Origin: Bradyrhizobium sp. cir1
Lineage (GTDB): Bacteria; Pseudomonadota; Alphaproteobacteria; Rhizobiales; Xanthobacteraceae
DNA: 64,000 nt
NCBI RefSeq assembly: GCF_014198245.1
Contig: NZ_JACIHE010000011.1
Location: 124,001-188,000, forward strand
Direction: 5' to 3'
The translations under genes were made by a program, and so were the position numbers. Below the pieces are notes generated by a model. It saw nothing but the letters and a program-made list of their open reading frames with translations, did no database searches and was not told the origin of the DNA. Of this stretch, positions 33,989-42,308 are shown piece by piece. The first letter of the stretch is position 1. The number at the start of each line of letters is the position of its first letter.

Positions 33989-34183
33989 ATGCGGGTTCAG
34001 GGTAAATACGACGCCAAGGCTTTTCTCATGGAGCAGATGACCCGGGCGCAGGGGTTGCGGCTGAAGCGGCTGAGTGAAGAGGCGTATCAGCCCGCGCAAT
34101 ATGCGCGGGATCTGTCCTCCGCCGAGGCCGCGCGGCGCATCCGGGTGCTCGAAGCGGAGATCGAGCTCGCGAACTCCTTCTAG
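33989..34183 (+). CDS. DUF3072-like small protein
   Basis: 64 residues. MTRAQGLRLKRLSEEAYQPA and LSSAEAARRIRVLEAEIEL fit DUF3072 (M-T-x-A-Q, L..L..EA, then S.AEA.RRI..L). A GGAGAGC Shine-Dalgarno lies upstream. Role unknown; this family is common near stress genes. Confidence 0.7.
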   Translation: MRVQGKYDAKAFLMEQMTRAQGLRLKRLSEEAYQPAQYARDLSSAEAARRIRVLEAEIELANSF

Positions 34184-34222
34184 CCTGCGTCAATTCATTG
34201 GGAGCGTTGCTGACGCGCTTTC

Positions 34223-34247
34223 GGAACCATGCCTGTGTCGAGTGGTT
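34223..34247 (+). promoter_or_regulatory. EcfG-type promoter for the DUF6496 gene
   Basis: GGAAC, 16 bases, GGTT, 24 bases before the ATG at 34272. Confidence 0.55.
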
Positions 34248-34271
34248 TTCCCCGGCCAAGGGAGAAAATGC

Positions 34272-34553
34272 ATGGCACGCAAGGCAAAGAAGCGCCGCTA
34301 CTCGCGCAGCTCCGGCAGCGATGTCGAGAGCGAATTGCGCCGCTACAAGAAAGGCACTGCGAAGAGCGGTCGCGGCGGACGCGTGAAGAGTCGCAAGCAG
34401 GCGATCGCGATTGGACTCTCGAAGGCCCGCAAGAAGGGCAAGAAGGTCCCCAAGAAAGCGTCTAAGCGGAAAACGTCCAGGAAGAAGACGGCCAAGAAAG
34501 CGGCAAAGAAATCGTCCAGGAAATCGTCGAAGCGCAAATCCAGCAAGCGGTGA
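34272..34553 (+). CDS. DUF6496 protein with histone-H1-like Lys/Arg tail
   Basis: 93 residues. The first part (RRYSRSSGSDVESELRRYKK, GTAKSGRGGRVKSRKQAIAI, GLSKARKKG) is the DUF6496 domain. The last ~40 residues are KxxKK repeats like bacterial histone-H1 tails, so DNA or RNA binding is likely. GGGAGAAAA lies before the ATG. EcfG-dependent expression would make it a stress-phase nucleoid protein. Confidence 0.75.
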   Translation: MARKAKKRRYSRSSGSDVESELRRYKKGTAKSGRGGRVKSRKQAIAIGLSKARKKGKKVPKKASKRKTSRKKTAKKAAKKSSRKSSKRKSSKR

Positions 34554-34565
34554 CGCCGACCGGCG

Positions 34566-34928
34566 TCAGATCATGCTGCCCGGCATGAAGCACCGGATCG
34601 AAATTCCGAACGCGGTCTTCACCGGCCAAACCATGGTGCGCCCCGCCCGGTTCGGTTCGGTGATGACGGCTTCATCCGGCACATCCACCCATTGACCGTC
34701 GAGACGCACGCGATAATGCCCGTCATGGGACTCCCAATCGGGATCCGAGACTGCAAATCCATCGGCATCCGAGCAGCACGGGCCGAGATGGCTGCGCAGA
34801 CTGTCGAACCACGGCTTGAGCGGTGAATTGGCGTAGCGGCCATCGTCGCGCCCGAGGGCGCTTCCGGCCGACAGCACGAGCGGCGCCACGAGCAGCGCAC
34901 ATCTCAGCGAAAGCTTCAATCGATCCAT
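34566..34928 (-). CDS. Secreted Cys-rich hypothetical protein
   Basis: 120 residues. Signal peptide MDRLKLSLRCALLVAPLVLS, cleaved near ALGRDD, then LKPWFDSLRSHLGPCCSDAD, HYRVRLDGQWVDVPDEAVI and IRCFMPGSMI. Three cysteines in the mature part. The layout GPCCSDADG...W...VP...I recurs in rhizobial secreted proteins of unknown role. Confidence 0.7.
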   Translation of the reverse strand: MDRLKLSLRCALLVAPLVLSAGSALGRDDGRYANSPLKPWFDSLRSHLGPCCSDADGFAVSDPDWESHDGHYRVRLDGQWVDVPDEAVITEPNRAGRTMVWPVKTAFGISIRCFMPGSMI

Positions 34929-35118
34929 GTCGGCACCGATCAAATGCGAACACCGGCCGGTTCCAAAGCAGCCGGACGTTCGGAGTTCCACCCCCTGCGG
35001 GTAATATGGACTCGAAAGTCTGACGAGCGAACGCGGCTTTTTCGGACGAACCCGTCATCAATGCTGCCGTTAACGAGAATGTTATCGCTGGCCTGTGGGT
35101 ATCTTTCACGCCGGCACG

Positions 35119-35145
35119 AAAAAGGCGGCCCGTGGGCCGCCTTTT
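35119..35145 (-). terminator. Terminator of degP
   Basis: A stem AAGGCGGCCC / GGGCCGCCTT with a GT loop and A/T runs on both sides. It lies 25 bases after the degP stop on the minus strand. Confidence 0.75.
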
Positions 35146-35169
35146 GAATTGCTGTTGAAGGCGAAAGAC

Positions 35170-36717
35170 TTACGCGAGCGGCACGGCGACGAACCGGGTC
35201 GCTTCCGCGCCCTTCACCTGAAGCAGCACGCTGTTCTTGCCGGACGATTTGGCCTGCGCCAATTCAGCGCGGACGTCACCGACATTGGCCACAGGCTTGC
35301 CGCCGACATTGAGGATGACGTCGCCGGTCTGGATACCGCGCTGCGCCGCCGGCCCTTGCGGATCGACCTCGGTGACGACGACGCCCTTCTGGCCGGCGCC
35401 CTGCACCTCGCCGGCCGGCGCGAGGCTGAGCCCGAGGCGCGGCGTGCCGTTGCCCAGCTGCGCCTTGCCCTCGTCGGCTTTACCGTTTCCCTGGGCCTGC
35501 CGCTCGTTCGGCAACTCGCCGAGCGTGAGCGTCACCGTCTTGGCTCCGCCCTTGTGGAAGACATCGAGCTTCACGGACGTGCCCGGTGCCAGCGTTGCGA
35601 TGGTGCGGGCAAGATCGCGGGAGTCCTTGATCGCGGTGCCGTTGACGGCGGTGATGACGTCGCCCGCCTCGATGCCGGCCTTTGCCGCCGGACTGCCGTC
35701 TTGCGGATTGTCGACGATCGCGCCGCGCGCCTCCTTCAGGCCGAGACTGTCGGCGATGTCGGCCGTCACCGGCTGCACCTGCACACCGAGCCAGCCGCGG
35801 GTCACAGCACCCTTGTCCTTCAACTGCGCGACGACGAGCTTTGCGGTCGTCGCCGGGATGTCGAAGCCGATCCCGACCGAGCCACCGGACGGCGAGAAGA
35901 TCGCCGTGTTCACGCCGATCACGTTGCCATTCATGTCGAAAGCCGGGCCGCCGGAATTGCCCTTGTTGATCGGCGCATCGATCTGGATGAAATCGTCATA
36001 GGGCCCGTTGCCGATGTCGCGGCCACTGGCCGAGACGATGCCGGCGGTCACGGTGCCGCCGAGGCCGAAGGGATTGCCGACCGCGACCACCCAGTCGCCG
36101 ATCCGCGGCTTCTGCTCGGCGAATTTGACGAAGGGGAAGTCCTTCTTGCCGTCGACCTTGATCAGCGCAAGATCGGTCTTCGGGTCGGTGCCGACCACCT
36201 TCGCGGTGTAGATCGTGCCATCGTCCATGGTGACCTGCACGGACTCGGCGTGGTCGACGACGTGGTTGTTGGTCACGGCGTAGCCGTCGGCGGAGATGAA
36301 GAAGCCGGAGCCTTCGCCCATGATCATCTGGTGGCGCTGGCGCGGCATGCCGTTCATGCCACCCGGGCCGCGGAAGCCGAACTGCCGCGAGAACTGGTCG
36401 AACGGAGAGTCCTCGTCGGAATCCATCCGGTTCTGTTGCAACATTGCGTTCTTGTCGTTGTCGCGGTCGATCTTGACCCGCACCGAGATCACGGCGGGTT
36501 TGACCTTGGCGACGAGGTCGCCGAAGCCCTGCGGGGGCGCGGCGCTTTCCGCGGCGTGCGCGGGCGAGATCAGGGAGGTCACGCCGAACTGCGCGGAGCC
36601 GGGAGAGCCGGCCAGCACGGCCACGCCAAGCGCGGCCACGGTACCGAGCAGCGCAAGCCGGCGCGGTCCCAGGATCTTCCGGGACGTGGTGGTGTCGGAA
36701 TTGACGCGATCGTTCAT
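35170..36717 (-). CDS. degP: Do-family periplasmic serine endoprotease DegP/HtrA
   Basis: 515 residues. A long signal region (RRLALLGTVAALGVAVLAGS) leads to a trypsin-like domain with His in TNNHVVDHAE, Asp in TDLALIKVD and Ser in NKGNSGGPAF, then two PDZ domains (GWLGVQVQPV..., and GLSLAPAGEV...). It degrades or refolds damaged envelope proteins. The start at 36717 (MNDRVNS) is preferred over the longer frame, which runs through likely promoter DNA. Confidence 0.9.
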   Translation of the reverse strand: MNDRVNSDTTTSRKILGPRRLALLGTVAALGVAVLAGSPGSAQFGVTSLISPAHAAESAAPPQGFGDLVAKVKPAVISVRVKIDRDNDKNAMLQQNRMDSDEDSPFDQFSRQFGFRGPGGMNGMPRQRHQMIMGEGSGFFISADGYAVTNNHVVDHAESVQVTMDDGTIYTAKVVGTDPKTDLALIKVDGKKDFPFVKFAEQKPRIGDWVVAVGNPFGLGGTVTAGIVSASGRDIGNGPYDDFIQIDAPINKGNSGGPAFDMNGNVIGVNTAIFSPSGGSVGIGFDIPATTAKLVVAQLKDKGAVTRGWLGVQVQPVTADIADSLGLKEARGAIVDNPQDGSPAAKAGIEAGDVITAVNGTAIKDSRDLARTIATLAPGTSVKLDVFHKGGAKTVTLTLGELPNERQAQGNGKADEGKAQLGNGTPRLGLSLAPAGEVQGAGQKGVVVTEVDPQGPAAQRGIQTGDVILNVGGKPVANVGDVRAELAQAKSSGKNSVLLQVKGAEATRFVAVPLA

Positions 36718-36863
36718 GTCGAAATGTCCATGTTGGGTCAGGTGTCGCCTTGCACCCAACATGGTCGCTGCCACCTTACGGCGTTCCGTCCACGCGATTA
36801 AATCTTGGCAAAGAAGGCCGCAGCCGCGGAGGACGGCGCAACACCCAGCGCCTTATGCCGGCC

Positions 36864-38711
36864 TCATGCGGCGACCTGGCCGCGCTTCACGCCCTGCGGA
36901 CGCAATGGCGCGAACTGCTCGGCCGTGAGGCTTTCGTTCGCGATCAGCAACTCGACGCCGGCCTCGAGATCGGAGCGGTGCTCGGCAAGGATCCTGCGCG
37001 CCGTCGTATCGCCGGCCTCGACCAGATTGCGCACGGCCAGATCGATCTCGCGTCCGGTGTCGGCCGCGGCGCTGACGACCGCGTCCTGGGCGACCGGGAG
37101 AAACATCGACGGCTTTGGTGCATAGGTGCGCTGACCGACGGTCGCGTCCATGCCGTATTTCGTCACCATCTCGATCGCGATCTCGGTGGCGCGCTGGAGA
37201 TCGTCGGCCGCGCCGGTCGAGATGTCGCCATCGAAGATCACCCGCTCCGCGGCGCGCCCGCCCATCAGCACGGCAATGCGGCTCTTCAGTTCGGCAACCG
37301 TCAGCAGGAAGCGGTCCTCGGTCGGACGCTGCATGGTGTAGCCGAGCGCGCCGATGCCACGCGGGATGATCGAGACCTTCTGCACGGGATCGACCCCGGC
37401 GAGATTGGCGGCGACCAGCGCGTGCCCCATCTCGTGATAGGCGACGCGCCTGCGCTCATCCGCGCTCAGGACCCGGCTCTTCTTCTCGACGCCGGCCACG
37501 ATCCGCTCGATTGCGGCGGTGAAATCATCGAAGGAAACCTCCTCCGCGCTGCGCCGGGTCGCGGCAATCGCGGCCTCGTTGATCAGATTGGCAATGTCCG
37601 CGCCGGTGAATCCGGCGGTGAGGCCTGCCACGATGTCGAGATCCACGTCCTTCGCCATGCGGATCTTCTTGACGTGAACCTTGAGGATCGCCACGCGCCC
37701 GGCCTTGTCGGGCCGGTCAACCAGCACCTGGCGATCGAACCGGCCGGCACGCAGCAGCGCGGGATCGAGCACCTCGGGACGGTTGGTCGCGGCGAGCAGG
37801 ATGACGCCGGCCGAGGGATCAAATCCGTCGAGCTCGGCGAGAAGCTGGTTCAGCGTCTGCTCCTTCTCGTCATAGCCGCCGAAGGCGCTCGGCGCCCGGC
37901 TGCGCCCGAGCGCGTCCAGTTCGTCGATGAAGATGATGCAGGGCGCGGCCTTGCGCGCCTGCTCGAAAAGGTCGCGCACGCGTGCGGCTCCGACGCCGAC
38001 GAACATCTCGACGAATTCGGAGCCGGAGATTGAAAAGAACGGAACGCCGGCCTCGCCCGCCACCGCGCGCGCCAGCAGGGTCTTGCCGGTGCCGGGCGGG
38101 CCGACCAGCAGGATACCCTTCGGCACATGGGCGCCCAGTCGGCCGTAGCTCTTGGGGTCCTTCAGGAAGGAGACGACCTCCTGCAGCTCGAACTTTGCCT
38201 CCTCGACGCCGGCGACGTCGGCAAAGGTCACCTTGGTATCGGTCTCGACGAAGACCTTCGCGCGCGATTTTCCGATCGACATCAACCCACCGAAGCCCTG
38301 CCGCTCGACCAGGCGCCGGCCGAGGAACACCCAGACCAGATAGAACATCAGCGCCGGGACGACCCAGGACAGGATGGTCTGGAACGGGCCGCCGGACGGC
38401 ACGCCGGTGACCGTGATTCCCTTGTCCTGCAGCTTCTCCGCCAGCGGCAGATCGACGCGCGCGGTGACGAAGGCGGTCTTGCCGCCCGCGAGCTTCTCGT
38501 TCTCCTTGAGCTTGCCCTGGATCACGTCCTGCCCGACCGATACCTCCGCCACCTTGCCCTGCGCGATGAGCTGCTCGAACTGGCTGTAGGGAATGCTCTC
38601 GACGGTATTGTAGGTGGCGAATGCCCATTGCAGCAGCACAAGCAGGATTCCGGCCGCGAAGATGTAGCCGACCGCGATGGACTGCTGCCGCGACGACGAG
38701 TCCTTGTCCAT
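36864..38711 (-). CDS. ftsH: FtsH-type membrane AAA zinc protease (paralogue)
   Basis: About 615 residues. Two membrane helices (near residues 11-32 and 110-130) flank a periplasmic loop. The AAA domain has GPPGTGKT, IIFIDELDALG and the SRH block ATNRPEVLDPALLRAGRFDR. The zinc site reads HEMGH rather than the common HEAGH. It probably is a second FtsH with a specialised role in membrane protein quality control. It lies between DegP and the cbb operon on the same strand. Confidence 0.9.
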   Translation of the reverse strand: MDKDSSSRQQSIAVGYIFAAGILLVLLQWAFATYNTVESIPYSQFEQLIAQGKVAEVSVGQDVIQGKLKENEKLAGGKTAFVTARVDLPLAEKLQDKGITVTGVPSGGPFQTILSWVVPALMFYLVWVFLGRRLVERQGFGGLMSIGKSRAKVFVETDTKVTFADVAGVEEAKFELQEVVSFLKDPKSYGRLGAHVPKGILLVGPPGTGKTLLARAVAGEAGVPFFSISGSEFVEMFVGVGAARVRDLFEQARKAAPCIIFIDELDALGRSRAPSAFGGYDEKEQTLNQLLAELDGFDPSAGVILLAATNRPEVLDPALLRAGRFDRQVLVDRPDKAGRVAILKVHVKKIRMAKDVDLDIVAGLTAGFTGADIANLINEAAIAATRRSAEEVSFDDFTAAIERIVAGVEKKSRVLSADERRRVAYHEMGHALVAANLAGVDPVQKVSIIPRGIGALGYTMQRPTEDRFLLTVAELKSRIAVLMGGRAAERVIFDGDISTGAADDLQRATEIAIEMVTKYGMDATVGQRTYAPKPSMFLPVAQDAVVSAAADTGREIDLAVRNLVEAGDTTARRILAEHRSDLEAGVELLIANESLTAEQFAPLRPQGVKRGQVAA

Positions 38712-38881
38712 TATCTTCTCCGCCAAGCCGCAAGAATGAGACCGTATTGTCAAGTCTAGGCGACCGGCGGCGAGAGATTTTGCGGCGGATCAAAACGCGG
38801 GGCTTGACCCAGCTCAAAATACTGGCGTCCGGAACGATGGAAGATTATGGCGACGACACGAGATCACGGGGAGACTGCGCT

Positions 38882-39718
38882 ATGATCAAAGACATTCTTG
38901 TCCATATCCCGACCGAGCGGCCGATGCGCGCCGCGATCGATGGCTCGATTTCGCTGGCCGCGGGTCTCAACGCCCATCTTGATGCGGTCGCGGTCGGCTA
39001 TGTCGCAACCAGCACGGCCTATGTCATGGACGGCGGCGCCGCGGTGGCGGCCGTGTTCGAGATGGAGCGCGAGCGCGCGATGGAACGGGCCGAGACGGCG
39101 CTGACCGTGTTCGAGACCGAAGCAAAGCACGCCGGTATTGCCCATGCCTGCCATCCCCTGGCCGCGATCCCCGCGGACGCGGCGGCCTCGGTCGGCGCAC
39201 TGGCGCGTCTGTATGATCTCAACGTCGTGGTCCAGCCGGATCCCGAGCAGGGCTCGTTCGACAATGACCTGCCGCGCGAGGTCCTGTTCCACGCAGGAAG
39301 CCCCGTGCTATTCCTGCCCTATACTTTCCGTGGAGCTTTCAAGGCGGACCGGATCGGCATCTGCTGGGACGGCAGCCGCGTCGCCGCTCGCGCAGTGCAC
39401 GATGCAACGCCGTTCCTGATGCGGGCCGAAGAGATCGTCATCATCACGATCAATGAGGCAGATGCCATTCCCGGCGAGGCTTCAGCGGATCATCTCGCCA
39501 GGCATTTGGCGCGCAAGGGACTGTCGCCCCGGATCGTTGCGTTCTCAGCCGCCCGCTCCGACATCCAGCCGACCATCCTGTCGCTGGCGGCGGACGAGAA
39601 CCTCGACCTCCTGGTCATGGGCGGCTACGGCCATTCGCGATTGCAGGAGCGCTTTCTCGGCGGCGTTACCCGCTCCATGCTGGAGGCCATGACGATCCCG
39701 GCGCTGATGTCGCATTAG
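38882..39718 (+). CDS. Universal stress protein (UspA family, two-domain)
   Basis: 278 residues, cytoplasmic. N-terminal half starts MIKDILVHIPTERPMRAAID; the C-terminal half carries the ATP-binding signature G-x2-G-x9-G-S/T as GGYGHSRLQERFLGGVTRSM. The N-terminal half lacks it. Expected to bind ATP and act under redox or starvation stress. Confidence 0.85.
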   Translation: MIKDILVHIPTERPMRAAIDGSISLAAGLNAHLDAVAVGYVATSTAYVMDGGAAVAAVFEMERERAMERAETALTVFETEAKHAGIAHACHPLAAIPADAAASVGALARLYDLNVVVQPDPEQGSFDNDLPREVLFHAGSPVLFLPYTFRGAFKADRIGICWDGSRVAARAVHDATPFLMRAEEIVIITINEADAIPGEASADHLARHLARKGLSPRIVAFSAARSDIQPTILSLAADENLDLLVMGGYGHSRLQERFLGGVTRSMLEAMTIPALMSH

Positions 39719-39734
39719 CGAAGGCGACACGTTC

Positions 39735-39930
39735 TCACGCCGCGACGGGTGCCTCCCACTCAGCGGCCGCGTTCTCGTCACGTTGCGCATTGCACGCGTC
39801 GAAATGCGCCTTCAGCGCGATCTCGGCGAGATATTCGAAATGTTCGGCCTGGCCGAGGAGTTCCCAGTTCTGAAGCGGCCTGCTGACGACAGAGGGACGC
39901 CAGCGCCCGGTAGCGACGTACGTTCTCCAT
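39735..39930 (-). pseudogene. Frameshifted copy of the small 50205-type gene
   Basis: From the ATG at 39930 the product is MENVRRYRALASLCRQQAA, then the frame is lost. In another frame it continues RPLQNWELLGQAEHFEYLAE and IALKAHFDACNAQRDENAA to a stop at 39735. The intact relative at 50205-50402 reads ENVRRYRGIASLYRQTAAFR then PGQSWSLLEQAREWEARALT. About ten bases seem to have been lost within a GGCCGCTTCA direct repeat near 39870. Confidence 0.6.
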
Positions 39931-40061
39931 GAGACCCTCCCTCGCGTTCACCGCGCTTATTGTCCTGATTTGCGTCAGGCCGATGGCGTTTATGCAAAAC
40001 ATTTGCTGCGGGCACAACGCGCCTAACCTCGGTTAATTTTCGAGAAGCTCCAGTAGGAATT

Positions 40062-40859
40062 TTAGTTCCAAACGTCAGCGCGGAACCCCGCCGGGTCCGT
40101 CGATACTTGCGCCTCCCGTTGTCTACCGGTTGCGTCCTCTTCGCCCACGCGCTTCGATTGCGCGGAACTAGATTGCAGGTTGGGAGCCCGCGCCGCCTCT
40201 GCCGCGAGGCGAATGGCCGCGATGTTTGCGGCATAGTCGGCACTGCTCTTGCCGCGAAACACGGCAGAGCCCGCCACGAGCGTATCCGCGCCGGCCGCCG
40301 CAACCGCCGCCGCATTATCGCGGGTGATACCGCCATCGACCTCGAGCCGGATCGGCCAGTCGCCGATCATGGCCTTGATCCGTGCGATCTTCGCCAGCTG
40401 GGAGTCCAGGAAAGCCTGGCCCCCGAAGCCCGGATTGACCGTCATCACCAGCACGAGGTCGAGACGATCGAGCACGTATTCGATCGTGCTCTCCGGTGTC
40501 GACGGACAGAGGCTGACGCCGGCCTTCTTGCCGAGCGCGCGGATCGCCTGGAGCGAGCGGTCGAGATGCGGACCCGCTTCGGCGTGAACAGTGATGACAT
40601 CAGCCCCGGCCCTCGCGAACGCCTCGAGATAGGCATCGACCGGCGCGATCATGAGATGCACGTCGAAGACCTTCTTCGTCAGCGGCCGGATCGCCTTGAT
40701 CACATCGGCGCCGAAACTGATGTTCGGGACAAAATGTCCGTCCATCACGTCGCAATGGATCCAGTCGGCGCCGGCCGCATCGATGGCCGCGATCTCCTCG
40801 CCGAGACGCGCGAAGTCTGCGGCCAGGATCGAGGGGGCAATAAGGATCTCGCTGGTCAT
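40062..40859 (-). CDS. cbbE: Ribulose-phosphate 3-epimerase
   Basis: 265 residues. Converts xylulose-5-P to ribulose-5-P for RuBP regeneration. TIM-barrel motifs: APSILAADFARLGEE, HCDVMDGHFVPNISFG, VHLMI, MTVNPGFGGQ and LEVDGGI. The family is usually 220-235 residues; here a polar tail of about 35 residues (from ~228) is extra. The ATG overlaps the cbbX stop by 4 bases, so it is the last gene of the cbb operon. Confidence 0.92.
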   Translation of the reverse strand: MTSEILIAPSILAADFARLGEEIAAIDAAGADWIHCDVMDGHFVPNISFGADVIKAIRPLTKKVFDVHLMIAPVDAYLEAFARAGADVITVHAEAGPHLDRSLQAIRALGKKAGVSLCPSTPESTIEYVLDRLDLVLVMTVNPGFGGQAFLDSQLAKIARIKAMIGDWPIRLEVDGGITRDNAAAVAAAGADTLVAGSAVFRGKSSADYAANIAAIRLAAEAARAPNLQSSSAQSKRVGEEDATGRQREAQVSTDPAGFRADVWN

Positions 40860-41791
40860 GCCTTCACGCTCCTTTCCGCGGCCGGACCACCGTTGAAGAC
40901 GCGGCTTGCAAGGACATCCGCCGGGTCGATGGTTTCGAGATCGGCGACATCGAGCATGCGGTTAAGATCGGACACCAGGCGATCGGCCTGCCGCAGGCGA
41001 ATGCGGTCAACGGCGTTGCGGATCGAGCGGGCGTTGGAGAAGAACGGCTGGGTCCGGCGCAAGGCGACGTATTTCTCGAACGCCTCGCGCGCCGCTGCCG
41101 AGAAGCGATAGCCCCGCTCCTTCAGCATCAGCTCGGCGATGACGAGCAGCTCGACCTCCGCATAATCAGGGAACTCGATGTGGTGCGCGATGCGCGAGCG
41201 GAAGCCGGGATTGGAGGCGAAGAAGCTCGTCATCCGCTCGCCATAGCCGGCGAGGATCACGACCAGGTCCTCGCGCTGGTTTTCCATCACCTGGAGCAGG
41301 ATCTCGATCGATTCCTGACCGTAGTCGCGCTCGTTGTCGGGCCGATGCAGATAATAGGCCTCGTCGATGAACAGCACGCCGCCCATCGCCTTCTTCAGGA
41401 TCTCCTTCGTCTTCGGCGCGGTGTGGCCGATATACTGGCCGACGAGATCGTCACGCGTCACCGAGATCACCTGCCCGCGCCGCACGAAGCCGAGCCCGTG
41501 CAGGATCTTGGCCATGCGCAGCGCCACGGTGGTCTTGCCGGTGCCGGGATTGCCCGTGAACGACATGTGCAGCGTCGGCGGCGCCGCGGCGAGACCTGCG
41601 CGTTGACGGATGCGCTCGATCAGCAGCAGCGAGGCGATCTGGCGCACGCGGTTCTTCACCGGCTTGAGCCCGATCAGCTCGCGATCGAGTTGTTGCAGCG
41701 TATCGGTGATCCCGGCGGCTTCGGCCTCCTTGCGAAGATCGAATTGGGTCTCGCCCTGATCGGTCGTCGTTGCATGGGGGACATCGAGCAT
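40856..41791 (-). CDS. cbbX: Red-type RuBisCO activase CbbX
   Basis: 311 residues. AAA+ protein with Walker A GNPGTGKTT, Walker B GVLFIDEAYYL, and SNARSIRNAVDR as the arginine-bearing segment. It removes inhibitory sugar phosphates from form IC/ID RuBisCO by pulling the CbbL C-terminus. The ATG at 41791 (MLDVPHATTTDQ) was chosen because the frame upstream runs through the hairpin and cbbS. It is separated from cbbS by 98 bases containing an attenuator-like hairpin. Confidence 0.93.
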   Translation of the reverse strand: MLDVPHATTTDQGETQFDLRKEAEAAGITDTLQQLDRELIGLKPVKNRVRQIASLLLIERIRQRAGLAAAPPTLHMSFTGNPGTGKTTVALRMAKILHGLGFVRRGQVISVTRDDLVGQYIGHTAPKTKEILKKAMGGVLFIDEAYYLHRPDNERDYGQESIEILLQVMENQREDLVVILAGYGERMTSFFASNPGFRSRIAHHIEFPDYAEVELLVIAELMLKERGYRFSAAAREAFEKYVALRRTQPFFSNARSIRNAVDRIRLRQADRLVSDLNRMLDVADLETIDPADVLASRVFNGGPAAERSVKA

Positions 41792-41803
41792 CGGCACCTC
41801 GAA

Positions 41804-41837
41804 GAAAAAAGCTTCGCCGCGGGGGAGGCGGCGAAGC
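41804..41837 (-). terminator. Hairpin plus T-tract between cbbS and cbbX (attenuator or processing site)
   Basis: A perfect 10-base stem GCTTCGCCGC / GCGGCGAAGC (41811-41820 with 41828-41837, loop of 7), followed on the minus strand by TTTTTTC. This is a canonical intrinsic terminator, but it lies inside the operon before cbbX. Partial termination or 3' protection of the cbbLS message is expected. Confidence 0.75.
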
Positions 41838-41889
41838 AGTGGTCCGCCAAGGATACGGAGCAGGGAGAGCTCCGCGCGGAGGAGAATGG

Positions 41890-42297
41890 CTATTGAGCCG
41901 CGTGAGCAGCCGGCTTTCGCACGGTGGTGTAGCGGATCGCGCGTCCGGCCGCTTCCTGCCGCACCAGCTCGAATTCCGCTTCCTGCGGCGGCCGGTTGAC
42001 GAGGAACGAGATCCGCACCGACTCCCAGCCATGACTGGAATCGAAGCCGCTGATGCGAATGTAGCGGTCGCCATAGACCCTGCGGCATTCGGCGAGCTCC
42101 ATCATCACGCCGGCGGCGTCCTGGAGATCGAACATCGGCAGGCCCCACATCTCCCAATAGGTGTTGCGGGGATGCGGGTCGTCGGTGAATTCGATGTTCA
42201 CCGCCCAGCCGTTGCTGAGGCAATACTGCACCTGGCTGGTGATCTGCTCGTCGGTCAGATCCGGCAGGTACGAGAAGCAGCCCTGGGTCAATTTCAT
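41890..42297 (-). CDS. cbbS: RuBisCO small subunit, red type
   Basis: 135 residues. MKLTQGCFSYLPDLTDEQIT, then PHPRNTYWEMWGLPMFDLQD and FDSSHGWESVRISFLVNRPP. The C-terminal extension beyond ~110 residues is typical of red-type (IC/ID) small subunits. Caps the CbbL octamer in the cytoplasm. It starts 11 bases after cbbL. Confidence 0.95.
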   Translation of the reverse strand: MKLTQGCFSYLPDLTDEQITSQVQYCLSNGWAVNIEFTDDPHPRNTYWEMWGLPMFDLQDAAGVMMELAECRRVYGDRYIRISGFDSSHGWESVRISFLVNRPPQEAEFELVRQEAAGRAIRYTTVRKPAAHAAQ

Positions 42298-42308
42298 GTC
42301 AAATCTCC

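Noticed and set aside
34272..34553. True histone H1 homologue
   Set aside because: The Lys-rich tail is H1-like, but the N-terminal part fits DUF6496; only a DNA-binding suggestion is justified.
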